Below, one piece after another: positions 33,601-44,529 of a DNA stretch of 64,000 nucleotides. Position 1 is the stretch's first letter; the number at the start of each line of letters is the position of its first letter. A model generated the notes under the pieces. The model was not told the DNA's origin. It saw nothing but the letters and a program-made list of their open reading frames with translations, and did not search any database. A program made the position numbers and the translations under genes. The stretch covers positions 58,501,693 through 58,565,692 of the forward strand of contig JAAONU010000001.1 of the NCBI GenBank assembly GCA_012932295.1. The letters run 5' to 3'. The stretch comes from Cyclina sinensis. Taxonomy: Eukaryota; Mollusca; Bivalvia; Venerida; Veneridae.

Positions 33601-36600
33601 CATAGGCATGGCGAATGGCGTCAGAGGTCCACAACTCAGCGTGAGGACCGGTTTATTGGTCTTTTAGCCCTCATGCCAGCTGTATAAAGACGGTTCCTGA
33701 TGGTTTGAGTGGAAAGTCAACGGTTTACATACTTACTCATTTTTTGGTACCAAACTGTTGTCATATGAACATATTTTCAGAATCAAAACAAAAAATGTAA
33801 CCTTTCAACCTTATGTAGTAAATATACACATTCTTATAAGTGATCCCTATCAAATTTTGAGTAGTATATATGAAATTTAATGGAAATATTTCATTCAGAA
33901 ATTTATTCTTCTGATGTGATCCGTCAGACATTCCGGAAGTTGTAATCGATCTGCAATTAGAACATTTACTTTATAGAATCAGAACGAAAACCACTAGTCT
34001 TGCCAAAAGTCTTGTCCGGATAGGGTTTTTGTGATTATTTTAAAAACTGCAAAGCTACGTCCTTGAAATATGGCCTTATTTATATCATCTTTCTTTCAAA
34101 CCGGTTTTTCGATTTTTATATTTGTTGGCGCACACAGGTGTTTGGCACATACCTATGATAGTATTTAGCAGTACCTAGTCATTCCTGGACATACATTCTC
34201 CTCATTTGCAATAATATAGATTAAGAAATATAAGAAATTCTATTTTCAGTGTATATATACAATATTAAGGGTGGAAACTTGTATGGGAATGACAAGATAC
34301 TCCTTATATAATCCTAGGTATGTGCCAAACACCTGTGTTGGCGCACTAACAATTTACTGATTTACTGCAACGTTTTACACGTGCTCCCTCATGTATACCG
34401 CATCGCGTACAGTATGATGAAATGTGTTATTAAAATGTGTCTTGCGATAATCCATTCGAAAGACATCGCAATATTTGATAAAATATTGAGTTTATTTGAA
34501 AAATGAAACTTTAAAATGAGCAACGTGTGCACGACTGGGGTAACAGCCGCACATGTAGCCCGTCGGTTTGGGATAAAGAAGAAAACTGTTCGGTGTTTAC
34601 GTCAGAAATTTGCAACGGCACCGTTGCAGACCTTCCACGTAATGGACAGCCGCGTGAAACGACGTAACGGCGGGATCGGTACATTCACCTCACGCATTTA
34701 CAGCTCCAAAGGACACGGCAAAAAACACGCCCGGTCGTAATCGACCTGGTATTAGTGCCAGAACCGTCTCAAATCAGTCGGCTTACGTTGCCGACGGCCG
34801 TATCGTGGAGTTAGATTAACCGGCGTTTGCGTGTGCAATTGGCTTTGCGTCAACGTAGATGGCGGCTGAATAAATGGCGAACAGTTCTGTTTGCCGATGA
34901 GTGTAAATTCAACGTTAATTCCAGCGACCGACGTCAGCATGTCTACCGACGCTCTGGAGAGACGCGTGTGTTGTTGAAACTAACCGCTGGGGCGGACCAA
35001 GCGTCATGGTTTGGGCAGGGTTTAACCAGAACCATAAACTCCTCTCGTGTTCAAGACGTGGTCGCGGTCTAACTGCACAACGTTACGTCGATCAGGTATA
35101 GCAGACAATTGTCCTGCCATTTATTGCTACCCATCCAGGTACTGTCTTCCAGCGTGACAACGCCCGTCCCCATGCTACAAGGCTGAGGCATAACTTTTTG
35201 GTAACAAACAACGTTAAAACGTTACCATGGCCTGCGTTATCGCCGGATATGAACCCGATCGAGCACTTTGTGGGATTACATGAAACGCAAGATCAGGTCA
35301 CGAAACGTATACAATGTTCAACAATTTACGGCAGGCCATAACTGACGAATGGGACCAACTTCCGCCCAGATTTCTGCACAGACTTGTCGCCTCAATGCGT
35401 CGAAGGTGCACCGAACTCATTCGTGTCTATGGAGGTCACACCCATTACTGATATAGCCTGACCTAAGTTAAGCAACACTTCGCGGAATCGGTTGTTACTT
35501 GACAATTTACGGTGTGCGACTTTACAACGTTATTGTACCGGAAGTACAGAGGCAAATTCCATAAAGTATTACCATCAAATGCGTTATAATGTCTTCTTTC
35601 CAACGATACCATTTTTATTAGTGTGCGATTATAAACAAAAAAGATGTTACATTTTTTGTAGACCGGACAAGACTTTTGGTCAGAAGTATATTTTCTTCAT
35701 TTTTTTATTTGCTGTGTAGAACAAATTTTCTTGCATATCAGACAGGATTTTCTACTGATTACAACGGTGCTAGAAAAAAAACTCATCTTACAACCCCCGC
35801 GTAAGTCGCTTGCTTTAAAATGACGCCATTTCGGCGCATTTTATTAGTGAATTACGTGCTTAGAATGACGTCATTTCACCGTAATGAATGAAGTTTAAAT
35901 TCAAATGTTACTATAAGAAAAAAGTGCCAAAAAAATATTAGATTTTCGTAATTTCCATCAGAAATATGATTTACATGTTATATGCAAGAAAAAGAATCAA
36001 ACACAGGGTGTCGTAACAGACGGGAATGGACGTGTTTTAGGATCGCCCTACAAGAAATGAGAGTAGAACTTAGAGTTACCAAAATATACCATACCGCTTA
36101 TCTCTTCTTTGTCCATGCTGAGGCCTTCACCAGACTCGCAATGTTTCCGAATCATGTCAATAAGATAATGACTCCCAGGGAACAGGAAGGCTTCTTCAAG
36201 CGCCGCAAATTCGCCTTCTTCGATGAAATTTTCAGACGCCGGGGGAGTTGCAGTTTCAAATTGATGTGTATGTACAGTACTCCATCCCCCAATTTCATCC
36301 TTCAGGTCGTGTCTTTTGTCTGCGGTCACGTCGTGTCTTATGGCTGCTGTCACGTCGTGTCTTTTGGTTGCGGTCACGTGTCTTTTGGCTGCGGTCACGT
36401 CGTGTCTTTTGGCTGCGGTCACGTCGTGTCTTTTGGCTGCATCGGCTTCGTGCCTTCTAAGTAAGTCTATTAGTTGGCGATAAATTGCATGGTCACCTGT
36501 TCAGATATAAAATTGAAACATCTCAACGTACTTGAATAATTTCGTAGGCATTCCGAAAACCTTTATCTAGTTATATGTTGTTGTAGGAGGGACATCAAGT

Positions 36601-37855
36601 AGTTTATTCTCCTTCCCATTTTACTATTCTTTTACATACTTCATGATTATTCATGCTTTTCATGCGACATTTGGACATCTTATCCGGATTCCTTTATATT
36701 CATTTTCCGTTACGAAATTAAATAATGGAAATTCAGCAGCGAGCAACCTCAAAGTCAACATTAAGCTCGTGAAAAAAAGAAATAAAGAAAACATCTCTAA
36801 GAAACCTCATTGTAACTTCTTATCTGCGTTTCAGTTAAGATATATTGCCAAGGAATTAGTCATGAAACATTCATTGGAGTGAGGCGGTGGTCAACTTGCA
36901 AATGTATTTCACTTTGCATTCGCTCTAAATGATATATGGTACTTTCGGAATAACAGTTTATTTTCGGCTGAAATTTGAAAATCATATTTTTTCAATACAT
37001 GTAAATGCTAATATTGTTTAAAGTGTCAGGAACTAACCAAAGCTTTCAAAGAAAACGCTTGACAGAAAATTTACGGTGCCTTTTCTTGAGAAGATACTTG
37101 TTTTTATAGTAGGTTATATGTTCAAGTTTGTTTATCACAATAACTTGATTACATTTTTTTCAAAAACTAATCGCCGTGCAATTGCAAAGTTCATGATTTC
37201 AATCTTATTAGAAAAAACACTTTTATCTGAGTACGAGATTTTAGTCATGTAGTTTTATCAATGTAATTGAAAGACAAAAAACTTTGACAATGAAATGTAC
37301 CCTTTAATGCAATTTATATATTCATTCCATATGCGCTTCAAAATTATATGTGGTACTTCCGGTCCAGCAAAATAAACGGTACTAGTGTTTTATGGTTGAA
37401 ATTTGAAAGGAATATAGCTTCACAGGTTAAATCTATATGTTGTATACCTCGACTAAGTAAGTATTCACCGAATAAAGCAGACTTTTGAGCTATAGACAGA
37501 CAATTCTCCGGCTTGTCAGATAAGTTTTGTTGAACCATTTTGGCAGTATAATATTAGATTGATTAAACGGAGTAAGAATTCAGTTTATTTCTACAAATAA
37601 AATCAAAATTTGTTCCCGTGATCACGACAACATACATTATTTGCGAGAGTGAAAACTGATTTTATTTACGACTGTGCCTCTGAAAGTGCAGATATAAATC
37701 TTACTGACCATCTCGAAGTCACGAACACAAACAAGAGCTTGAAAAGACGAAAACATGAAAATTTCAAATGTCAGCAACTGTCAAATTAAAAGACAAAATT
37801 CACACTTACCTTGGCAAACTACTACAAGCAGTAGAAGCAGTATAGTTGTCTTCAT
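30549..37855 (-). CDS. Uncharacterised secreted protein, 413 aa, with Lys-Arg-punctuated tandem repeats (7 exons)
   Basis: I assembled seven exons whose splice sites and phases all agree: 37810-37855, 36095-36496, 32894-33067, 32500-32697, 31889-32006, 31116-31354 and 30549-30613. Together they make 1242 nt and 413 residues plus TAA. The start MKTTILLLLLVVVCQ is a strong signal peptide. Residues about 34-80 are six copies of an 8-residue unit (AAKRHDVT and variants; one lacks D), each with a dibasic KR except the fifth (IR). The rest is acidic and helical with six cysteines (RKHC, PEC, MKC, IKC, QIC, SVC), and no membrane segment follows the signal. I do not recognise the family. The dibasic repeats recall a peptide-hormone precursor, but this is inference; a secreted helical protein with an expanded repeat is the alternative. 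Intron 2 is full of Tc1 remnants and an exon 3 relic. Confidence 0.8.
31116..31354 (-). CDS. Secreted protein exon 6
   Basis: Acceptor TTTATTTATAG, donor TTAT|GTAAGT. It encodes IFGLMETEQICLKVADFITG and NDIVSWYADYEDFLFSMKIE. Confidence 0.87.
31535..31650. mobile_element. Truncated SINE tail (family of 63779-64000)
   Basis: 'ctgattcagaggagatcatg', 'cttgcggagaaattggtaag' and 'tccaggaaaaccggttag' match the body of the right-edge SINE. The tRNA head is missing. It lies just upstream of exon 6. Confidence 0.75.
31889..32006 (-). CDS. Secreted protein exon 5
   Basis: Acceptor AGATTTCAG, donor AACAT|GTAAGT. It encodes TEATDFRKHFRDATSVIKCP and EVIQYHKEEVFRFKN. A nearer AG (31979 region) would break phase, so the upstream one is chosen. 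Confidence 0.78.
32500..32697 (-). CDS. Secreted protein exon 4
   Basis: Acceptor TCATTTTCAG, donor AAAAG|GTATCT. It encodes RTILLHKDRYMDHEDQSLFT and GVHELHGAVFGETLEFLWKY. Confidence 0.85.
32894..33067 (-). CDS. Secreted protein exon 3
   Basis: Acceptor TTTATTTCAG, donor GTCC|GTAAGT. It encodes ENFQLPECQTDRLRQIFLVL and MMPLLMERMKCPATILDMAI. A broken copy lies at 33895-33952. Confidence 0.85.
33154..33865 (+). mobile_element. Tc1/mariner remnant with TIRs and transposase N-terminus
   Basis: CAAAATTTGATAGGGATCAC (33158-33177) is perfectly inverted at 33838-33859 (22 bp in all). Between them, 33490-33670 decodes with one break to LEAGRSQRHVAGVLRVSQST and TTQREDRFIGLLA, the helix-turn-helix region of Tc1 transposases. 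The catalytic part is absent, so it is a deletion derivative. Confidence 0.82.
33895..33952 (-). pseudogene. Relic duplicate of secreted-protein exon 3
   Basis: On the minus strand, TTGCAG is followed by codons for DRLQLPECLTDHIRRI, which aligns with exon 3 ENFQLPECQTDRLRQI, then hits TGA. Similarity is lost after about 58 bp. The adjacent Tc1 remnant may have replaced the rest. Confidence 0.7.
34122..34352. mobile_element. MITE with GGTGTTTGGCACATACCTA inverted ends
   Basis: CACAGGTGTTTGGCACATAC plus CTA (34131-34153) is inverted at about 34314-34337, with TGGCGCAC outside on both ends. The loop is AT-rich and non-coding. Confidence 0.82.
34516..35450 (+). pseudogene. Tc1/IS630-type transposase pseudogene
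   Basis: Broken frames read in order: TAAHVARRFGIKKKTVRCL (HTH), LRRRLRVQLALRQRRW-like, VLFADECKFNVNSSDRR (first catalytic D), VYRRSGE, SVMVWAGFN, FQRDNARPHATRLRHNFLV (second D) and LPWPALSPDMNPIEHF (third acidic position). The order and spacing are those of Tc1 DDE transposases. Several frameshifts and stops inactivate it. TIRs were not found by eye. It lies in intron 2 of the secreted-protein gene. Confidence 0.88.
36095..36496 (-). CDS. Secreted protein exon 2 (KR repeats)
   Basis: Acceptor ATCTGAACAG, donor AAGCG|GTATGG. It encodes GDHAIYRQLIDLLRRHEAD, six AAKRHDVT-type units, then an acidic segment ending SMDKEEIS. Confidence 0.82.
36300..36440 (-). repeat. 24-bp coding minisatellite (6 units)
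   Basis: Six units of 24 bp (one shortened by 3 bp) with plus-strand consensus GGTCACGTCGTGTCTTTTGG plus CTGC. Every length change is a multiple of three, as expected for a selected coding repeat. It lies wholly inside exon 2. Confidence 0.93.
37810..37855 (-). CDS. Secreted protein exon 1 (signal peptide)
   Basis: ATG at 37855, MKTTILLLLLVVVCQ plus one base, consensus donor CAAG|GTAAGT. Confidence 0.85.
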
Positions 37856-39472
37856 GGCTTCTTTTTTTCTTCGTCTGACACGTACACACAGTATCAAGTA
37901 ATGTGCTGGTCATTCATGTGCTCACTGCTTATATGTACTGTGTAAAAACAAAACTGAGGCCCTACTTTAGGGTGTAATATTTTAGCGAATGATCTAAATT
38001 ATATCTTATTAAAGAAATCAATTTATATTGTGCGTGCAAAAAAATGAATAAGTTAGGGTTTGACCTTATAACGCTCATTACCACGACAATCATGAGGCTA
38101 CAGATGAGCTCAAATACTCAAGACTGACCCTCAGCCTAGTAAAAGTTTGTTGATGTTGTCAGTAAAGAAAAAGAAGGGACACTATGCAGGCATAGTCATT
38201 CATTAACAATTTCTATCTAAAAGATGTTATCAAATAGGTCGTTACTACCCTATCATTGACTGGAACGCAACTGTTCTCTAACAATATGATAATGATGAAT
38301 TTATTGAAAGTTTCATTTTGACGAATTGCCAGTCTTCATTGTTATATTTGTTCTGCCAAATGATCGCACATTAAGAGCAAAATAAGGACACTTTGAATTA
38401 TTTGTATTTTCTAGAACTAAAAGAAACTAGATAGACAAAGGTATTTGACTGTAAGAGTAGAATCAATTAGAAAATATTGCACAAACAAAAAATGCACCCG
38501 AAATCACGAGCAAAGTAAAGTGTCATTTGATATAAAAATACAACGTGACTTTGAGCGAAACTGTCCTTTCTTCTGTTTTAATTCTCACATTACAAAAAAC
38601 TCCATCATGAGATGTAATTATCTTCCGCTTTCTTTATATTTCCGGTTTATGAATCAAGTTTTTAACGATGCGAATGCGACATGATTCACTTTGTATCTGA
38701 AATGACGGGCCTCCGCATATATTTCCTGGAAAAAAGATGAGCTCGTGGTTTACAAGAAACACGGATCGATTATGTTAAAGGGACCGTTCCGATAATGACT
38801 GAAGAAAGAAAGGAAAAGAACATATGCTAGAATGCTTTGACATAGACAGACAACAATGATTGGGAACTCACCTGAATTTTTCAAGTGCGAACGAGAAAAA
38901 CGTGCAAAAGCATTCATTTATTGGCAATTATACGAAAACATCTCATGTTTTCACATAATCTTGGTATTAAGTTTTCTTAGAAAAATATGGCCAGTATTTG
39001 TAACTAAGTATCATAAAAGCCTTTTTACAGTTATTGCGCAGCCATGTATTACAGCTATTTTATAATCCTGCGATTTCATAACGCTTCTGTAACTTTTCAA
39101 TCGTCAGTTGTCATAATTTGACAATGCTTTGTATTTCTAAATACCAGGGTTTTTAACGTCGTGGTCAACAGCAATCAACAAGATGTCTTCACCTTTTACA
39201 AAATTTCACTTGTAGCATTAACATAACGAAGTAAGCTTTCTAAAGTTATCACCGCTCCGTTTAAAACTTTATTTTGGGAAAAAGGTACTTAAAAAGCTGA
39301 ATGTCTTCGTTCTTTTATTTATCTGACGAGCCATTAGAAATTATAAACAGACTACGAATAACGAAGACACGAATAATGGAAAAATGTCCCGACAGCCTAA
39401 TTACTGTAATGACATTTCTGTAGTTCCAAAATACACTGTTTCTTTTCATGTATATCTGAAAGCATTACATAA
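37856..39472. other. Intergenic, nothing recognised
   Basis: AT-rich region between the secreted-protein promoter and the foldback element. No supported gene. Confidence 0.35.
37928..37935 (-). promoter_or_regulatory. TATA-like element of the secreted-protein gene
   Basis: CATATAAG on the minus strand, about 73 bp upstream of the ATG, leaves room for a TSS and a 40-bp 5' UTR. Confidence 0.4.
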
Positions 39473-39481
39473 AAACAAATT
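39473..39481. repeat. Left 9-bp TSD of the foldback element
   Basis: AAACAAATT abuts the left terminus and is repeated at 43972-43980. Confidence 0.88.
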
Positions 39482-39589
39482 ATTAGAGTGAAGTTAGCTA
39501 TGAGATCTGCAATCGACGTTCGACATTCAATGCACACCTATGCAATCAACATTCGACTATGCATTAGCAGATATGCTAATACACAGCTG

Positions 39590-40975
39590 TGCAATCTACT
39601 TTCAGCTCTGCATTCAACGAATGTAGAGCTGTGCAATCGACATTCAGCTCTACATTCGAAACACAATATTCCTGAATGTAGAGCTGTGCATTCGACATTC
39701 AGCTCTGCATTCAACGAATGTAGACCTGTGCAATCGATATTAAGCTCTACATTCAAAATAAGTTATTCCTGAATGTAGAGCTATGCATTCGAAATTCAGT
39801 TCTACATTCGAAAAGCAATATTTCTGAATGTAGAGCTACGCATTCGACGTTCAGCTCTGCATTCAACGAATGTAGAGCTGTACAATCGATATTCAGCTCT
39901 ACATTCAAAATAAATTATTCCTGACTGTAGAGCTACGCATTCGACGTTCAGCTATGCATTCCCCGAATGTAGAGCTATGCAATCTACGTTTAAGTTTGCA
40001 TTCAACGAATGTAGAGCTGTGCATTGGACAATAAGCTTTACATTTGAAATACAATATTCCTGAATGCAGAGCTATGCATTCGACATTCAGCTCTGCATTC
40101 AACGAATATACAGCTGTGCAATTGGCATTCAGCTCTACATTCGAAAACAATATTCCTGAATGCAGAGCTATGCATTCGGCATTCAGCTCTGCATTCAACG
40201 AATGTAGAGCTGTGTAATCGACATTCAGCTCTGCATTCGATATACAATATTCATGAATGTAGAGCTACGCAATCGAAGTTCAGCTCTACATTCAACGAAT
40301 GTACAGCTGTGCAATCGAAATTCAGCTCTACATTCATAATACAATATTCTTGAATGTAGAGCTATGCATTCGACGTTCATCTCTACATTCAACGAATGTA
40401 AGCTGAGTAATCGATATTCTGCTCCACATTCAAAATAAATCATTCCTGAATGTAGAGCTATGCAATCGAAGTTCAGCTCTGCATTCAATGAATGTAGAGC
40501 TGTGCAATGAACATTTAGCTCTACATTCAAAATGAAATACTTTAAAATGTAGAGCTAGGCAATCGACGTTTAAGTTTGCATTCATCGAATGTAGAGCTGT
40601 GCAATCGACATTCAACTCTACATTCAAAATACAATAATCCTGAATGTACAGCTATGCATTCGACGTTCAGCTTTGCATTCAAAATACAATATTCTCGAAT
40701 GTACAGCTATGCATTCGACGTTCAGCACTACATTCAACGAATGTAGAGCTGTGCAATCGATATTCAGCTCTACATTCAAAATAAATAATTCCTGAATGTA
40801 GAGCTATGCAATCGACATTCAGCTCTGCATTCAACGAATGTAGAGCTATGCAATCGGCATTCAACTTTACATTCAAGATACAATGTACATGTTCCTGAAT
40901 GTAGAGCTATGCATTCGACGTTCAACGAATGTAGACCTGTGCAATTGACATTAGGTCAACATTTAAAATACAATA
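39590..40975. repeat. Left foldback arm: palindromic repeats
   Basis: Alternating GAATGTAGAGCTNTGCA and its inverse AGCTCTACATTC, linked by 'aacgaatg' or 'aatacaatattcctgaatg'. The composite period is about 95 bp, over 14 or so composites with point variation. Each unit is self-complementary. Confidence 0.9.
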
Positions 40976-41029
40976 TAGAATTAGCAGTAGCAGTAAGAGC
41001 AGTAGCACTAGGGAAGTCAGAAAAGTCTG

Positions 41030-43215
41030 GAATGTCTTAATCAAATTAAGACATATTTTAACATCTTGAGACCCAACCGAGTCTATTGCATAGGTCTGCC
41101 ACTGTTTCTGACACTCCCGCAGACTATCAGGAATTTTGGTGCCAATCGTGAAATTGTCATGTAAAATGTCTAGAGACCACCCGGTTCGATTTAAAAGGTC
41201 TGCGAATCTTTTTGACACTCTCGCAGAGTTTCAGGAATTTTGGTGCCAATCGAGAAAATGACATTTTTTATGTCTAGGGACTCTCCAGGGTCGACTAAAT
41301 TGGTCTACGACTGTTTCTGACACACTCGCAGACTTTCAAGAATTTTGGTGCCAATAAAAATAGGCCATTTTTTTATGTCCAGGGTCTCTCCAGAGTCGAT
41401 TTAACCGGTCTGCGACTGTTTCGAAAACGCTCGCAGACTTTCAGGAATTTTGGTGCCAATCAAGAAAATGGCATTTTTGATGTCTAGTGACACTCCAGTG
41501 TCGATTTAATCGGTCTGCGACTGTTATTGACACTCCCGCAGACTTTCAGGAAATTTGGTGCCAATAAAAAAATGCCATTTTTGACGTCTAGTGACTCTCC
41601 AGGGTGGATTTAAACGGTCTGCGACTGTTTCTGACACTCTCGCAGACTTTCAGGAATTTTGGTGCCAATCTAAAAATGCCATGTTTATGTCTAGGAACTC
41701 ACCAGGTTGGATTTAACCGGTCTGCGACTGTTTCTGACAACCTCGCAGACTTCCAGGAATGTTGGTGCCAATCAAACAAATGCCATTTTTGATGTCTTGT
41801 GACTCTCCTGGGTCGATTTAACCGGTCTGCAACTGTTTCTTATACTCTCGCAGACTTTCAGGACTTTTTGTGCCAATAAAAAAAATGCCATTTTTAATGT
41901 CTAGGGACTCTCCATGGTGGATTTAACTGGTCTGCGACTGTTTCTGACACCTTCACATACTATCAGGAATTTTGGGGCCAATCAAACAAAAGCCATTTTT
42001 GATGTCTACTGACTCTCCAGGGTCGATTTAACCGGTCTGCGACTGTTTCTGACACTCTCGCAGACTTTCAGGAATGTTGGTGCCAATCAAGAAAATGGCA
42101 TTTTTGATGTCTAGTGACACTCCAGGGTCGATTTAATCGGTCTGCGACTGTTTTGACACTCTCGCAGACTTTCAGGAATTTTGGTGCCAATCAAGAAATT
42201 GACATTTTCGATGTCAAGTGACTCCCCAGGGTCGATTAAATTGGTCTGCGACATTTTCTGACACACTCGCAGACTTTCAGGAATTTTGGTGCCAATCAAA
42301 AAAATGCCATCTTTTTTGTCTAGGATCTCGCCAGAGTCGATTTAACCGGTCTGCGACTGGTTAAATAACGCTCGCAGACTTTCAGGAATTTTAATGCCAA
42401 TCAAGAGAATGGCATTTGTGATGTCTAGTGACAATCCAGGGTCGATTTAATCGGTCTGCGACTGTTTCTGACACACTCGCAGACTTTCAGAAATTTTGGT
42501 GCAAATAAAATAATGCCATTTTCAATGTCTAGGGACTCTCCATGGTGGATTTAACCGGTCTGCGACTGTTTCTGACACCCTCGCATACTATCAGAAATTT
42601 TGGGGCCAATCAATCAAAAGCCATTTTTGATGTCTACTGACTCTCCAGCGTCGATTTAACCGGTCTGCGACTGTTTCTGACACTCTCGCAGACTTTCAGG
42701 AATTTTTGTGCCAATTAAGAAAATGCTATTTTCTATTTCTAGGGACTCTCCAGGATCGATTTAACCGGTCTGCGACTGTTTCTGAAACCATCACAGACTT
42801 TCAGGAATTTTAGTGCCAATTAAGAAAATGCCATTGTTGATGTCTAGTGACTCTCCAAAGTCGATTTAATAGGTTTGCGACTGTTTTTACACTCTCGCAG
42901 ACTTTCAGGAATTTTGCTGCCAATCAAGAAAATGCCATTCTTTAAGTGTAGGGTCTCTCCAGGGTCGATTTCACTGGTCTGTGACTGTTTCTGACACCCT
43001 CACAGACTTTCAGGAATTTCGGTGCCAATCAAGAAAATGCCATTTTTGATCTCTAGGGACCCTCCAGGGTCGATTTAACCGGTCTGTGACTGTGACTGAC
43101 ACTCTCGCAGACTTTCAGGAGTTTTGTCGCCAATCTAGGAAAATTATTTTTGTGTTTAGGGACCCTCCAAGGTCGATTTTACCGGTCTTCGACTGTTTCA
43201 GACACTCTTGTGAAC
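41030..43215. repeat. Foldback core: about 20 tandem copies of a 105-bp repeat
   Basis: The phrase GGTCTGCGACTGTTTCTGAC recurs at 41093 (variant), 41302, 41407, 41512 and 41616, a period of 104-105 bp, until about 43215. Each unit also carries TCGCAGACTTTCAGGAATTT, 'ttggtgccaatcaagaaaatg' and 'gactctccagggtcgattta'. All are in the same orientation, diverged by roughly 5-15% by eye. Confidence 0.93.
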
Positions 43216-43324
43216 TTTCAGAGTTTCTTACTGCTTCTGCCAATTTCCCGCTTTTCCTATTGCTACTGCTGATACTACTACTGCCAACTTCATGTTCGAT
43301 TAAATTTCTTTTGCGGCTACTGCT

Positions 43325-43870
43325 AACATCGATTGCACAGCTCTACATTCGGTGAATGCAGAGCTGAACGTCGAATGCATAGCTCTACATTCAAGAATAT
43401 TGTATTTTGAATGTAGAGCTGAATGTCGATTGCATAGCTCTGCAATCGGTGAATGCAGAGCTGAATATCGAATGCATAGCTCTACATTCAAGAATATTGT
43501 ATTTTGAATGTAGAGCTGAATGTCGATTGCACAGCTCTGCAATCGGTGAATGCAGAGCTGAATATCGAATGCATAGCACTACATTCAGGAATATTGTATT
43601 TCGAATGTAGACCTGAATGTCGTTTATACAGCTCTGCATTTGGTGAATGCAGAGCTGAATGTCGAATTCATAGCTATGCATTCGGAATATCGTATTTCGA
43701 ATGTAGAGCTGAATTTCGATTGCACAGCTCAGCATTTGGTGAATGCAGAGCTGAACGTCGAATGCATAGCTCTACATTCAGGAATATTGTATTTTGAATG
43801 TAGAGCTGAATGTCGATTACACAGCTCTACATTCGTTGAATGCAGATATGAACGTAGATTGCACAGCTGT
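43325..43870. repeat. Right foldback arm: palindromic repeats, inverted to the left arm
   Basis: Same units as the left arm in reverse orientation (AGCTCTACATTCAAGAATAT and GAATGCAGAGCTGAATGTCG). It is shorter than the left arm: about 0.65 kb against 1.5 kb including termini. Confidence 0.9.
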
Positions 43871-43971
43871 GTATTAGCATATCTGCTAATGCATAGCCGG
43901 ATGTTGATTGTATAGCTGTACATCGAATGTCGAACGTCGATTGCCGATCTCTTAGCCAACTTCACTCTAAT

Positions 43972-43980
43972 AAACAAATT
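43972..43980. repeat. Right 9-bp TSD of the foldback element
   Basis: AAACAAATT abuts the right terminus and is the direct copy of 39473-39481. Confidence 0.88.
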
Positions 43981-44529
43981 CACAGTTATAACACTATGTA
44001 CAATGTACAGAACTGAGGTGAATTGTAAATCAGTCTTTAAAATGCATTTTCATGTCACATGTAAAGCCCAGTGTTTGAAAATAACTAACTAACCACTGCC
44101 TAGAATGAAACAGCGTGATTAAAATAGCTTTAGAGAGCACAACATGATATCCCTATCAGGACACTATCTTTTCACTGTGCTATACTTGTAGTCTTTGACT
44201 AATAGACTATTATTACAATTACAATGACTTTAAGATAAGTTGTAAATAAAATTATTGGTACAAACGCAATTTTTGAAAGATTTTTGGGGGCTTCTATGTG
44301 TAACTAGAAGCACTTCATTCACTTTGACGAAAATCAAACTTCACAGTTACTTCCCTTTCCAGTACAGTTACCACAACTACGTGAAGATTGTTGCAAGTGG
44401 AACAAAATATAAACTTTTTTCTAAGTGTTTACCCGTTTAATGAAATTAAAACATTATAAAATAAGTAATATCTAATCAAAGCATTATAAAATAGACGAGA
44501 GAAAATACAGTCTAGGACATGAATTTTCG

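Larger units (their letters stand above)
39482..43971. mobile_element. 4.49-kb foldback transposon with 9-bp TSD
   Basis: Both ends begin ATTAGAGTGAAGTT when read inward, and about 115 bp of terminal inverted repeat agree with roughly nine mismatches, including GCATTAGCAGATATGCTAAT. The element is bounded by the exact 9-bp duplication AAACAAATT (39473-39481 and 43972-43980). The arms (39482-40975 and 43325-43971) are built from short palindromic units, and the centre is a separate 105-bp array. This is the architecture of foldback elements (Drosophila FB, sea urchin TU), which also make 8-9 bp duplications. No transposase is visible, so it is non-autonomous. Open frames in the arms are the repeats translated. 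Confidence 0.9.

Noticed and set aside
41030..43215. 105-bp array considered as a CRISPR array
   Set aside because: Units are contiguous with no unique spacers, there are no cas genes, and the sequence is eukaryotic. The same applies to the 32-bp satellite at 4410-5506.
39488..43983. Long open frames on both strands in the foldback arms (MNVELNVDCTALHS-type peptides)
   Set aside because: They are translations of self-complementary repeat units that lack stops by chance; both strands give the same peptides and there is no start or splice context.
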